Assembly: GCF_964252635.1 (NCBI RefSeq)
Contig: NZ_CAXUNP010000026.1
Coordinates: 1-50,875, forward strand
Length of the DNA: 50,875 bases
From: Jatrophihabitans sp964252635
Lineage (GTDB): Bacteria; Actinomycetota; Actinomycetes; Mycobacteriales; Jatrophihabitantaceae
Direction: 5' to 3'
Below, piece by piece: positions 41,350 through 50,125 of the stretch. The notes under the pieces are model-generated. The model was given only the letters and a program-made list of their open reading frames with translations. It was not told the DNA's origin and searched no databases. The first letter of the stretch is position 1. Every line of letters starts with the position of its first letter. Position numbers and translations under genes: made by a program.

Positions 41350-42543
41350 ATGACCCGCGAGATCGTGCTGCTCGGCTCGACCGGTTCCATCGGCACCCAG
41401 ACCGTCGACGTCGTCACCGCCGCGGCCCCCGACCGGTTCCGTGTGCGCGCGATCGCCGCCGGCGGCAGCAACGTGCAGCTGCTCGCCGAACAGGCCGCCC
41501 GGCTGCGGGTGCGCGAGGTCGGCATCGCGCAGGAGTCGGGGGTCGACGAGCTGCGCAAGCACCTCGAGGCCCTGTGGCCCGCCGACGCCCCCGCACCCAC
41601 GATCCAGGCCGGGCCGCAGGCCACCGTCGAGCTGGCCGGAGCCGGCTGCGACACGGTGCTGAACGCGGTCGACGGCTCGCAGGGACTGCGCGCCACCATC
41701 GCGGCCCTCGAGGCCGGCACGACGGTGGCCCTGGCCAACAAGGAGTCCCTGATCGCCGGCGGCCCGATCGTCTCCCGGCTCGCCGCGCCCGGCCAGATCG
41801 TGCCCGTCGACTCCGAGCACTCCGCCCTCGCCCAGTGCCTGCGCTCCGGTTCCGCGGACGAGGTCGCCCGCCTGCTCGTCACCGCCAGCGGCGGCCCGTT
41901 CCGTGGGCGGGACCGAGGCGAGCTCGTCGACGTGACCCCGCAGCAGGCCCTCGCCCACCCCACCTGGGACATGGGTCGGCTCGTCACCACCAACTCGGCG
42001 ACGCTCGTCAACAAGGGCCTGGAGATCATCGAGGCGCACCTGCTCTTCGGCGTGCCCTACGAGCGGATCGAGGCGGTCGTGCACCCGCAGTCGGTGATCC
42101 ACTCGATGGTCGAGTTCGTCGACGGGTCGACCATCGCCCAGGCATCGCCGCCGGACATGCGCCTGCCCATCTCGCTGGCCCTGGGGTGGCCGGACCGCGT
42201 CGCCGGGGCGGCGCACCACGTCGACTGGACGCAGGCGCACACCTGGACGTTCGAGCCGCTCGACGACGCCGCGTTCCCCGCCGTCGCCCTGGCCAAGCGG
42301 GTCGGCCGCGAGGGTGGCTGCGCGCCGGCGGTCTACAACGCCGCCAACGAGCAGCTGGTCGATGCCTTCCACGACGGGCGCATCGGGTTCCTGCAGATCG
42401 TCGACACCATCGCCGACGTGGTCGAGGAATGGCTGAGCGAGCGGCGTCACGTGGCGGCGAATCAGGGGATTCCAGGTACCGTCGAGGAGGTCGAACAGGC
42501 CGAGGACTGGGCACGCGAGCGCGCGCGCACCCTCGCCGGGTAG
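41350..42543 (+). CDS. dxr: 1-deoxy-D-xylulose 5-phosphate reductoisomerase
   Basis: Second step of the MEP isoprenoid pathway, NADPH-dependent. 397 residues. NADPH motif LLGSTGSIGTQT, then NKESLIAGG, metal-binding VDSEHSALAQ, SGGPFRG and HPTWDMG are all present. Followed by rseP and ispG as in many actinobacteria. Confidence 0.96.
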   Translation: MTREIVLLGSTGSIGTQTVDVVTAAAPDRFRVRAIAAGGSNVQLLAEQAARLRVREVGIAQESGVDELRKHLEALWPADAPAPTIQAGPQATVELAGAGCDTVLNAVDGSQGLRATIAALEAGTTVALANKESLIAGGPIVSRLAAPGQIVPVDSEHSALAQCLRSGSADEVARLLVTASGGPFRGRDRGELVDVTPQQALAHPTWDMGRLVTTNSATLVNKGLEIIEAHLLFGVPYERIEAVVHPQSVIHSMVEFVDGSTIAQASPPDMRLPISLALGWPDRVAGAAHHVDWTQAHTWTFEPLDDAAFPAVALAKRVGREGGCAPAVYNAANEQLVDAFHDGRIGFLQIVDTIADVVEEWLSERRHVAANQGIPGTVEEVEQAEDWARERARTLAG

Positions 42544-42587
42544 CCGGGTAGCGGGAACCTGCCGGGGGAATTCGAGAAGAGGACGCG

Positions 42588-43943
42588 GTGCCGAGCTGGT
42601 TGCTCTACACGCTGGGTGTGCTGATCTTCGCCTTCGGGCTCCTGCTGTCGATCGCGCTGCACGAGATCGGGCACATGGTGCCGGCCAAGAAGTTCGGCGT
42701 GAAGGTCACCCAGTACATGGTCGGGTTCGGTCCGACGGTCTGGTCGCGCAAGAGGGGTGACACCGAGTACGGGATCAAGGGCATCCCGCTCGGCGGCTAC
42801 ATCCGGATGATCGGGATGGTGCCGCCCCGCGCCGACGGCTCGCGTTCGCGCTGGCCGCGTCGGATGGCGACCGCGGTCGAGGAGTTCCGCCAGGTGAGTC
42901 GCGCCGAGGTCGACGAGCAGGACGCGCACCGGCAGTTCTACCGGTTGACGCCCGGCAAGAAGATGATCGTGATGACCGGTGGCCCGGTGATGAACCTGGT
43001 CATCTACCTGGTGCTCACCCTTATCCTCCTGCTGACGCTGGGCTCGCCGACGACCACGTCGACGACGACGGTCGGGTCGATCGCCAAGTGCGTCGTCTCC
43101 GCGAACTCGACGGCCGCCAAGAACAACACGTGCCCGGCGGGTGCGCCGCGCACGCCGGCCGCCAAGACCCTGCAGGTGAACGACAAGCTCCTGGCCATCG
43201 ACGGCCGCAAGGTCTCCTCGTGGGACGACGTGGCGCCCATCATCCAGGCCTCGGCGGGCAAACCGCTGCGGGTCGAGGTGGAGCGCAAGGGTCAGGACCG
43301 GACCGTCACCCTGACGCCGACCCGCAACACCTTCACTCCGACCGTCGGCAAGCCGGCGGTCACGGCCGGCTTCGTGGGCCTCTCGCCCTACGAGAGGTCC
43401 TACTTCGCGTCCGTCGGCATCACGGGCGTTCCCGGCAAGATCGGGAGTCAGCTCAAGCTGGGCCTCGACGCGCTGGGCCAGTACCCGAGCAAGCTGCACA
43501 GCCTGTACCAGACGGTCTTCGAGGGCAAGAAGCGTGACCCGGCCGGCGCGGTCGGTGTCGTGGGCATCGGGCGCATCTCGGGGGAGTTCGCCAGCGACCC
43601 GCACTTCACCCTGAAGTCGAAGATCTACACGCTGCTGGGGCTGCTCGCGAGCGTCAACCTGTTGCTGTTCCTGTTCAACCTGCTGCCGCTGCTGCCGCTG
43701 GACGGCGGCCATGTGGCGGGCGCGATCGTCGAGGCGATCAAGCGGGGACGGGCCCGGCTGCGCGCCCGCGGCCGTCCGGCGGCGGTCGGCGCCGACGGAT
43801 CTCCGATCCCCAGGCCGGCCATCTTCGTCGACACCGCCCAGATGCTGCCCGTGATGTACGCGGTCGCCTCGGTGCTCGTCGTGTTGACGTTACTCACTCT
43901 CTACGCCGACATCGTGAAGCCGATTAACCTCACGGGTGGATGA
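42588..43943 (+). CDS. rseP: Site-2 intramembrane zinc metalloprotease RseP/Rip1
   Basis: Membrane protease that cuts anti-sigma and other membrane proteins within the bilayer. 451 residues. HEIGH near residue 22 binds zinc, and LLPLDGGHVAG near the C terminus is the second metal motif. A PDZ-like periplasmic domain lies around 190-260 (VNDKLLAIDGRKVSSWDDV). GTG 42588 follows AGAGG. It may act on the anti-sigma-like protein at 27638, but that is only a possibility. Confidence 0.94.
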   Translation: MPSWLLYTLGVLIFAFGLLLSIALHEIGHMVPAKKFGVKVTQYMVGFGPTVWSRKRGDTEYGIKGIPLGGYIRMIGMVPPRADGSRSRWPRRMATAVEEFRQVSRAEVDEQDAHRQFYRLTPGKKMIVMTGGPVMNLVIYLVLTLILLLTLGSPTTTSTTTVGSIAKCVVSANSTAAKNNTCPAGAPRTPAAKTLQVNDKLLAIDGRKVSSWDDVAPIIQASAGKPLRVEVERKGQDRTVTLTPTRNTFTPTVGKPAVTAGFVGLSPYERSYFASVGITGVPGKIGSQLKLGLDALGQYPSKLHSLYQTVFEGKKRDPAGAVGVVGIGRISGEFASDPHFTLKSKIYTLLGLLASVNLLLFLFNLLPLLPLDGGHVAGAIVEAIKRGRARLRARGRPAAVGADGSPIPRPAIFVDTAQMLPVMYAVASVLVVLTLLTLYADIVKPINLTGG

Positions 43944-43950
43944 TGGAGTC

Positions 43951-45105
43951 ATGAGCGTTTCGTTGGGCATGCCAGCCTCACCCCCGCCGGTGCTCGCGCC
44001 GCGTCGCGCATCGCGCAAGATCCAGGTCGGTTCCGTCGCCGTGGGCGGCGACGCGCCGGTGTCGGTGCAGTCCATGTGCACGACGCTGACGGCCGACATC
44101 AACTCCACGCTGCAGCAGATCGCCGAGCTGACGGCGTCCGGCTGCGACATCGTGCGGGTCGCGGTGCCGTCGCAGGACGACGCCGACGCCCTGCCGGCGA
44201 TCGCGACCAAGTCCCAGATCGCGGTCATCGCCGACATCCACTTCCAGCCCAAGTACGTCTTCCAGGCCATCGACGCCGGGTGCGCCGCCGTCCGGGTCAA
44301 CCCGGGCAACATCAAGGCGTTCGACGACAAGGTGGGCGAGATCGCCAGGGCCGCCGCCGACGCCGGCGTGTCGATCCGCATCGGCGTCAACGCCGGCTCG
44401 CTCGACAAGCGACTGCTGGCCAAGTACGGCAAGGCGACGCCGGAGGCGCTCGTCGAGTCGGCGATGAACGAGGCCGCGCTGTTCGAGGAGCACGGCTTCC
44501 GTGACTTCAAGATCTCGGTCAAGCACAACGACCCGGTGGTCATGGTGAAGGCCTACGAGCTGCTCGCGCAGGCCTGCGACTACCCGCTGCATCTCGGCGT
44601 CACCGAGGCGGGTCCTGCCTTCCAGGGCACCATCAAGTCCTCGGTGGCCTTCGGTGCCCTGCTCTCGCAGGGCATCGGCGACACCATCCGCGTGTCGTTG
44701 TCCGCTCCGCCCGTCGAGGAGGTCAAGGTCGGCCTGGCCATCCTGGAGTCGCTGAACCTGCGCCAGCGCCGGCTCGAGATCGTGTCGTGCCCCTCGTGCG
44801 GACGCGCCCAGGTCGACGTCTACACGCTGGCCGACAAGGTGACCGCCGGGCTTGAGGGCATCGAGGTCCCGCTGCGCGTCGCGGTCATGGGCTGCGTCGT
44901 CAACGGCCCGGGCGAGGCCCGCGAGGCCGACCTGGGCGTCGCCTCCGGCAACGGCAAGGGGCAGATCTTCGTCAAGGGCGAGGTCGTCAAGACCGTCCCC
45001 GAGTCGCAGATCGTCGAGACCCTGATCGAGGAGGCCCTGCGGATGGCCGAGGAGATGGGCGACGCCGGCGTCACCTCGGGGGAACCCACCGTCTCCATCG
45101 CCTGA
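43951..45105 (+). CDS. ispG: 4-hydroxy-3-methylbut-2-enyl diphosphate synthase (flavodoxin)
   Basis: Iron-sulfur enzyme of the MEP pathway, about 384 residues. Two Cys in CPSCGRAQVD and one in MGCVVNGPGEA ligate the 4Fe-4S cluster, and the Glu of NGPGEA is catalytic. PVSVQSMCTT and AVRVNPGNI are TIM-barrel motifs. ATG 43951 has GGAG close upstream; an in-frame GTG at 43936 overlaps the rseP end and is less likely. Confidence 0.96.
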   Translation: MSVSLGMPASPPPVLAPRRASRKIQVGSVAVGGDAPVSVQSMCTTLTADINSTLQQIAELTASGCDIVRVAVPSQDDADALPAIATKSQIAVIADIHFQPKYVFQAIDAGCAAVRVNPGNIKAFDDKVGEIARAAADAGVSIRIGVNAGSLDKRLLAKYGKATPEALVESAMNEAALFEEHGFRDFKISVKHNDPVVMVKAYELLAQACDYPLHLGVTEAGPAFQGTIKSSVAFGALLSQGIGDTIRVSLSAPPVEEVKVGLAILESLNLRQRRLEIVSCPSCGRAQVDVYTLADKVTAGLEGIEVPLRVAVMGCVVNGPGEAREADLGVASGNGKGQIFVKGEVVKTVPESQIVETLIEEALRMAEEMGDAGVTSGEPTVSIA

Positions 45106-45165
45106 TCCGACGATCGCGACCTCCCGCGGTGCGTTAGCGGCAGCGCACACCGGGGCATACCCGTG

Positions 45166-45181
45166 TCGAACACACATTCGA
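45166..45181. promoter_or_regulatory. LexA/SOS-box-like palindrome
   Basis: TCGAACACACATTCGA matches the actinobacterial SOS box TCGAAC-N4-GTTCGA with one mismatch (A for G). It lies 16 bp before the DUF3072 ATG. Confidence 0.6.
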
Positions 45182-45197
45182 TACGAGAGGGGCCACC

Positions 45198-45407
45198 ATG
45201 GCCACGCCAGACGACGTCACACCTCAGGCCGACAAGCCCACCGATGAGTGGGTCACCGGCGACGAGCCGATGACCGGCCCGCAGCACTCCTACCTGCAGA
45301 CGCTCGCGCAGGAGGCCGGCGAGGACGTGCCGGAGGGTCTCACCAAGGCCGGGGCCAGCGAGATGATCGACAAGCTACAGCAGAGCACGGGTCGCGGCGC
45401 GAGCTGA
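45198..45407 (+). CDS. DUF3072 small protein
   Basis: A 69-residue acidic protein. DEPMTGPQHSYLQTLAQEAGEDVPEGLTKAGASEMIDKLQ is the DUF3072 core, predicted helical. ATG 45198 follows GAGAGGGG. Function unknown. A LexA-like box upstream suggests DNA-damage induction, which is inference. Confidence 0.85.
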   Translation: MATPDDVTPQADKPTDEWVTGDEPMTGPQHSYLQTLAQEAGEDVPEGLTKAGASEMIDKLQQSTGRGAS

Positions 45408-45480
45408 CCCGGGTCGCAGCGCACGGGTCGCGCAGTGGGACTACCGTTCGCCAGGTGATCACTGCCGGCCCGGTGCGGTC

Positions 45481-46353
45481 ATGAGCACGCTGCTCGACCC
45501 TCCGGTCCGGCAGCGGCCCTGGCGTGTCGCCGAGCTCGGCGACGGCGACCGTGCGGACCTGCAGGCGCTGGTCGACCTCGACCCGGTCGTCAACGCCGTC
45601 GTCGCGGCCCGCCTGCACGCGTCCCCGTCGCTGTCGGCCCGGCGGTTCGGCGGCACCCTGCTCGGCGTGCGTGACCCCGGTGGGGTACTCGTCGCCGCAG
45701 CGTTCAACGGCGGCAACCTGCTGCCCATCGGGGGCAGCGCCGAGCACTGGCGGATGCTGGCCGAGTCGGTGGCCACCTATCCGCGGGTGTGCAGTTCGCT
45801 GGTCGGGCGCGCGGACGCCATCGCAACGATGTGGTCGGTGCTCGAGGCCGTCTGGGGTGCCCCACGCGCGGTGCGCCGGCGTCAGCCGCTGCTCTTCCTG
45901 GACCGCGCGGTCGCCGACCGACCGGCCGAGGTGGGTCTGCGGCGCGTCGAACGTGGGGAGCTCGACCGCTACCTCCCCGCCGCGGCAGCCATGTTCGCCG
46001 AGGAGCTCGGCGTCTCGCCGGCGGACGGCGGGTCCGGGCACTACCGCAACCGGATCGCCTCGCTGATCCGTGAGGGTCGCGCCTTCGCCGTGTTCGACCG
46101 CGGGCAGGTGGTCTTCAAGGCCGACTTCGGCGCCGTGTCGCCCTACACCTGTCAGGTCCAGGGCGTATGGACCCGCCCGGACCTGCGCGGACGCGGGCTG
46201 GGCACGGCGGCCATGGTGGGTGTCCTCGACCGGGGGCTCGAGGTCGCCTCGACGGTCAGTCTCTACGTCAACGACTTCAACACCGCCGCGCGGCGCATGT
46301 ACGACCGGCTGGGCATGCGTGAGGTCGCTGTGCTGTCCACCGTGCTGCTGTAG
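45481..46353 (+). CDS. GNAT acetyltransferase with N-terminal DUF4081-like domain
   Basis: A 290-residue protein. The N-terminal half resembles DUF4081 (HASPSLSARRFGGTLLGVRDPGGVLVAAAFNGGNLLPIG). The C-terminal GNAT domain has the acetyl-CoA motif VWTRPDLRGRGLGTAAM near residue 230 and NDFNTAARRMYDRLGM. Actinobacterial homologues lie next to ispG as here (mycobacterial Rv2867c neighbourhood). Substrate unknown. Its last codons are inside a 22-bp tandem repeat. Confidence 0.88.
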   Translation: MSTLLDPPVRQRPWRVAELGDGDRADLQALVDLDPVVNAVVAARLHASPSLSARRFGGTLLGVRDPGGVLVAAAFNGGNLLPIGGSAEHWRMLAESVATYPRVCSSLVGRADAIATMWSVLEAVWGAPRAVRRRQPLLFLDRAVADRPAEVGLRRVERGELDRYLPAAAAMFAEELGVSPADGGSGHYRNRIASLIREGRAFAVFDRGQVVFKADFGAVSPYTCQVQGVWTRPDLRGRGLGTAAMVGVLDRGLEVASTVSLYVNDFNTAARRMYDRLGMREVAVLSTVLL

Positions 46354-46431
46354 GCACGGCTCGCGGCTGCTGTAGGCACGGCTCGCGGCTGCTGTAGGCA
46401 CGGCTCGCGGCTGCTGTCGGCACGGCTCCCG
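46344..46431. repeat. 22-bp tandem repeat, four copies
   Basis: Copies at 46344-46365, 46366-46387, 46388-46409 and 46410-46431. The first three are identical; the fourth differs at two positions. Each contains CTGTAGGCACGGCTCGCG or a near match. The first copy provides the GNAT stop codon (TAG 46351-46353). Copies abut, so it is not a CRISPR array. Confidence 0.9.
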
Positions 46432-46487
46432 CCCGAGCGCGACGCCCGCACTCGATACCCCTTGCCCGGTCCGGTTACGGTGCCCGC

Positions 46488-47165
46488 GTGGGCATCGCAG
46501 CAGTGATCTTCGACTGGGGCGGCACGCTGACCCCGTGGCACACCGTCGACCCGCGGGAGGCCTGGGCCGCCGCCGTCGGCGACGACGAGCTGGCGCAGCG
46601 CCTGGCGGCCGCCGAGACCGAGATCTGGCGCCGGTCGACCGACGACCACCGCAGCGGCACCCTGGCCGAGGTCTTCAGCCTGGCCGGTGCCGAGCTGTCC
46701 GACACCGCCGCGGCCGGCTTCAGCACGTGGTGGGAACCGCACACCTACACCGACCCGGACGTCCCGCCCCTGTTCGAGGCACTGCACGAGCGCGGGATCA
46801 GGATCGGCGTGCTGTCGAACACCATCTGGACACGCGCCGAGCACGAGCGCATCTTCGCCCGCGACGGCGTGCTGCCGCTCATCGACGGCGCGGTGTACTC
46901 CTCGGAGATCCCGTGGACCAAGCCGCACCCCGAGGCGTTCCGCGCCGCCCTGGCCACGGTGGACGTCGACGACCCGGGGGAGGCCGTCTTCGTCGGTGAC
47001 CGGCTCTTCGACGACATCCACGGAGCCGCCTCGGCCGGGCTGCGGACGATCCACGTCCCGCACAGCACCATCCCCCAGGAGCAGCGGGGTCGTGTCGACG
47101 GCGAGCCCGACGCGGTGGTCACCCGGCTCGCCGACGTGCTGGCCGTCGTGGACGCCTGGCGCTGA
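46488..47165 (+). CDS. HAD-superfamily phosphatase-like hydrolase
   Basis: A 225-residue HAD-IA protein. Motif I FDWGGTLT (nucleophile Asp; the usual second Asp is replaced by Gly, as in some HAD proteins), motif II VLSNT near residue 109, motif III Lys in WTKPHPEAF and motif IV VGDRLFDDIHGA. Substrate unknown, probably a small phosphorylated metabolite. GTG 46488 chosen. Convergent with a DUF4439 gene. Confidence 0.88.
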   Translation: MGIAAVIFDWGGTLTPWHTVDPREAWAAAVGDDELAQRLAAAETEIWRRSTDDHRSGTLAEVFSLAGAELSDTAAAGFSTWWEPHTYTDPDVPPLFEALHERGIRIGVLSNTIWTRAEHERIFARDGVLPLIDGAVYSSEIPWTKPHPEAFRAALATVDVDDPGEAVFVGDRLFDDIHGAASAGLRTIHVPHSTIPQEQRGRVDGEPDAVVTRLADVLAVVDAWR

Positions 47166-47169
47166 CCGC

Positions 47170-47625
47170 TCAGTCGATGCCCGGGAAGGCGACGGTCGGG
47201 AACGCGGCGTGCGCCTGCAGCCGCCAGCGGGTGGCGCGGACGGCGCACGCGGTGAGCGCCCGCTGTGCGCTCGCCCGATCCCGGGTCGACGACCCGGTCG
47301 CGGGTCCGGGCGCGGCGAGCTCGGCGTAGAGATAGCGCCACGCGGACGCGCAGGTGTGCTCGAGGTCGACGGCCCGCGTCCGGGCCGTGGCGAGGTCCGT
47401 GACCGGGTAGAGGTCCGGGTAGTCCGGCCGGGTGGCCAGGGGAACGCCGCGGGCGGCCTCGATCGTGGCCGTGAGTGCGTCGCGCAACTGCTCGTGCGCG
47501 GCGATGCAGCTGCGGGCCAGGGCCTGCCCGGCACTGTCGAGCCGCGGGCCGACCAGCGCGTAGCCGTACAGCGCCCGCAGCTCCGCAGCCAGCGCCGCCT
47601 GCCGCGCCTTCGTCGCTTCGCTCAC
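47170..47625 (-). CDS. DUF4439 ferritin-like protein
   Basis: A helical protein of 151 residues: AALAAELRALYGYALVGPRLD and IAAHEQLRDALTATIEAARG match the ferritin-like DUF4439 pattern. The start is GTG 47625 (SEATKARQ), which falls at the edge of the 65-bp repeat array; longer readings run into repeat sequence. The family commonly lies beside rimP in actinobacteria. Function unknown. Confidence 0.75.
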   Translation of the reverse strand: MSEATKARQAALAAELRALYGYALVGPRLDSAGQALARSCIAAHEQLRDALTATIEAARGVPLATRPDYPDLYPVTDLATARTRAVDLEHTCASAWRYLYAELAAPGPATGSSTRDRASAQRALTACAVRATRWRLQAHAAFPTVAFPGID

Positions 47626-47919
47626 GCCCTCACTCCGTTCGGCCGTGCGGAGACGCCCATGCCCCTGTTCGCTCCGCAAGCGTCGCTCACGCCCTCACTC
47701 CGTTCGGCCGTGCGGAGACGCCCATGCCCCTGTTCGCNNNNNNNNNNNNNNNNNNNNNNNNNNNNNNNNNNNNNNNNNNNNNNNNNNNNNNNNNNNNNNN
47801 NNNNNNNNNNNNNNNNNNNNNNNNNNNNNNNNNNNNNTCCGCAAGCGTCGCTCACGCCCTCACTCCGTTCGGCCGTGCGGAGACGCCATGTCCCTTGTTC
47901 GCTCCGCGAGCGTCGCTCA
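47618..47919. repeat. 65-bp tandem repeat array interrupted by assembly gap
   Basis: Copy 1 is 47618-47682, identical to copy 2 (from 47683) until the Ns at 47738. After the gap, the end of another copy (47838-47847) and one diverged copy (from 47848) follow, running into the 3' end of the next gene. The unit opens TCGCTCACGCCCTCACTCC. The real copy number is hidden by the gap. Confidence 0.88.
47738..47837. other. 100-N assembly gap
   Basis: Exactly 100 undetermined bases, the conventional placeholder for a gap of unknown size. It lies within the repeat array, which probably caused the break. Confidence 0.99.
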
Positions 47920-48402
47920 CGCCAGCAACTCACCGTGGGTGGCCTCGCAGGCGCTGATGCTCGCGAGCAGCGTCGCGGCCGTTCCGGTCAGCCGACCGGC
48001 GCGGGTCGCGGCGGTCGCGGCGGCCGCGCGTTCGGTAGCACGCACCTGAGCCTGCGACGGCGCCGACGGGACCCCGGACGCGGACGGCGACGCCGCCGCC
48101 GAGCGACGCGGCACGTCGTAGGCGGCCAGCGCCGAGCGCAGCGCCCGGACGTGCGCGCTGTGGTCGCGCACGAGGATGTTGGCCGTGGCGCGCAGCGCCG
48201 CGTCACGACGGACGGCCGCCGTGGCGAGGGCGAGCAGGTCGAGCTCGGTCGCGAGCGCGGCGACCAGGTCGCGGGGTGCCGGGTGCCGGCGCGGAGCCGA
48301 CCGGTGGTGCAGGAAACCGGCGCCCACGCCGACACCACCGCCGACCACGACCGCGGCGCCACCGGCGAGGAACCAGCGGCGGGGATGTTCGGCGGGGCTC
48401 AT
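47917..48402 (-). CDS. Tat-type exported ferritin-like/DUF4439-related protein
   Basis: A 161-residue protein. HPRRWFLAGGAAVVVGGGVGVGAG is a twin-arginine-like signal or anchor. The rest is Ala-rich and helical (LATELDLLALATAAVRRDAALRATANILVRDHSAHVRALRSAL), with His/Asp/Glu positions like ferritin-like domains. The C-terminal codons lie at the edge of the 65-bp repeat. Two such genes in a row beside rimP suggest a conserved local pair; function unknown. Confidence 0.65.
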   Translation of the reverse strand: MSPAEHPRRWFLAGGAAVVVGGGVGVGAGFLHHRSAPRRHPAPRDLVAALATELDLLALATAAVRRDAALRATANILVRDHSAHVRALRSALAAYDVPRRSAAASPSASGVPSAPSQAQVRATERAAAATAATRAGRLTGTAATLLASISACEATHGELLA

Positions 48403-48494
48403 GTCGTGATCAGTGTGGCAGAGCGGCTAGGCTCGATCGCTACAACTGCACGCCGTGATCCCGTCCGCGTGGGCGAGGTCGGAAGGAGCCCGCC

Positions 48495-48998
48495 ATGTCG
48501 TCCGCGAAGGCCGGAGCGTCCGCGGCGCAGGCACGCGAGAAGCTGATCGTGCTGCTCGACCCGCTCGTGGTCGACGCCGGCTACGACCTCGAGGACGTCA
48601 CGGTCACCGCGGCGGGCCGTCGTTCGGTGGTCCGGGTCATCGTCGACGCCGACGGGGGCATCGACCTCGACGCGATCGCCCTGGTCAGCCGCGTGGTCTC
48701 CGACGCGCTCGACACCGCCGACGTCGCGCAGAGCGGCGTGCTGGCCGGCTCCTACGTGCTCGAGGTCAGCTCACCCGGGGTCGACCGGCCGCTGGCCGAA
48801 CCGCGCCACTGGCGCCGGGCCCGCGGCCGCCTCGTCTCCGTCCCGGCCGGGGGTCAGGCGCTGACCGGACGCGTCGTGGCGACGTCCGACAGCGGCGTGA
48901 CGCTCGACGTCGGCGGCGCCGAACACGCCGTCGCGTGGTCTGATCTCGGGCCGGGTCGGGTGCAGGTGGAGTTCAACCGCGTCGAGGGGGACGACTGA
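48495..48998 (+). CDS. rimP: Ribosome maturation factor RimP
   Basis: 30S assembly factor of 167 residues: LLDPLVVDAGYDLEDVTV and YVLEVSSPGVDRPL are the family landmarks. ATG 48495 follows GGAAGGAG. The stop is 2 bp before nusA, the classic rimP-nusA-ylxR-infB operon. Confidence 0.95.
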   Translation: MSSAKAGASAAQAREKLIVLLDPLVVDAGYDLEDVTVTAAGRRSVVRVIVDADGGIDLDAIALVSRVVSDALDTADVAQSGVLAGSYVLEVSSPGVDRPLAEPRHWRRARGRLVSVPAGGQALTGRVVATSDSGVTLDVGGAEHAVAWSDLGPGRVQVEFNRVEGDD

Positions 48999-49000
48999 TC

Positions 49001-50086
49001 ATGGTCCAGGTCGACCTGCAGGCGCTGCACAGCATCGAGAAGGAGAAGGAGATCTCCTTCGCCGCCCTCATCGACGCGCTCGAGACGGCCCTGCTCACCG
49101 CGTACAAGCACACCGCCCACTCCATGCCGCACGCGCGCGTGGCCATCGACCGCAAGAGCGGCGACGTCATCGTCTGGGCGCAGGACCTCGACGAGTCCGG
49201 CGAGATCGTCGAGGAGTACGACGACACACCCACCGACTTCGGCCGGGTCGCAGCCATGACCGCCCGTCAGGTCATCCTGCAGCGCCTGCGCGACGCGGAG
49301 CACGAGCACACGTTCGGCGAGTACTCGGGTCGCGAGGGCGACGTGGTCACCGGGGTCGTCCAGGCCGACGCGCAGGCCAACCAGCGCGGGGTGATCGTCG
49401 TCGACATCGGCAAGATCGAGGCGATCCTGCCGCAGTCCGAGCAGGTGCCCGGCGAGCAGTACCCGCACGGCAGCCGGTTGCGCGCCTACGTCGTCGGGGT
49501 GTCGCGCGGCATGCGCGGCCCGCAGGTGACCATCAGCCGCACCCACCCCAACCTGGTCAAGAAGCTGTTCGCGCTCGAGGTGCCGGAGATCGCCGACGGC
49601 AGCGTCGACATCGTCAACGTGGCCCGGGAGGCCGGCCACCGCAGCAAGATCGCGGTACGCACCGACGTCGCCGGTCTCAACGCCAAGGGCGCCTGCATCG
49701 GGCCCATGGGCCAGCGGGTGCGCAACGTCGTCGCCGAGCTGCACGGCGAGAAGATCGACATCATCGACTGGGCCGACGACCCCGCCACCTACGTCGGCAA
49801 CGCGCTGTCCCCGGCGCACGCGATCGAGAGCGAGCTGGTGGACCCGGAGACGCTCGCGGTGCGGGTCGTCGTCCCGGACTTCCAGCTGTCCCTGGCCATC
49901 GGGCGGGAGGGCCAGAACGCCCGGCTCGCGGCGCGGCTGACCGGCCACCGCATCGACATCCACAGCGACTCCGAGGCCGAGGCCGGGACGGACCCCGTGG
50001 CCGACGCCGGAGGCGACCCCGGGACGGTCCCGCAGTCGCCCGCGCGCGCGCCGGGCAACTCGGCTCCGGACGGCCATGGGGAGTAG
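49001..50086 (+). CDS. nusA: Transcription termination/antitermination factor NusA
   Basis: RNA polymerase-binding factor of 361 residues. N-terminal domain (about 1-115), S1 domain (about 115-190, GDVVTGVVQADAQ), and two KH domains with GPMGQRVRNVVAEL and IGREGQNARLAARLTG. The short Ala/Pro tail and absence of C-terminal repeats are usual for actinobacteria. Confidence 0.96.
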   Translation: MVQVDLQALHSIEKEKEISFAALIDALETALLTAYKHTAHSMPHARVAIDRKSGDVIVWAQDLDESGEIVEEYDDTPTDFGRVAAMTARQVILQRLRDAEHEHTFGEYSGREGDVVTGVVQADAQANQRGVIVVDIGKIEAILPQSEQVPGEQYPHGSRLRAYVVGVSRGMRGPQVTISRTHPNLVKKLFALEVPEIADGSVDIVNVAREAGHRSKIAVRTDVAGLNAKGACIGPMGQRVRNVVAELHGEKIDIIDWADDPATYVGNALSPAHAIESELVDPETLAVRVVVPDFQLSLAIGREGQNARLAARLTGHRIDIHSDSEAEAGTDPVADAGGDPGTVPQSPARAPGNSAPDGHGE

Positions 50087-50125
50087 ACTGATTCGAGCCG
50101 TCGGCACGTCGACGGCATCCGAGGC

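Noticed and set aside
40402..42450. 682-codon minus-strand ORF under efeB and dxr
   Set aside because: Shadow of two well-recognised plus-strand genes.
46344..46431. CRISPR array
   Set aside because: Repeats abut with no spacers and no cas genes are present.
47618..47919. Coding reading frames through the repeat and Ns
   Set aside because: They depend on undetermined bases and repeat translation; no domain.
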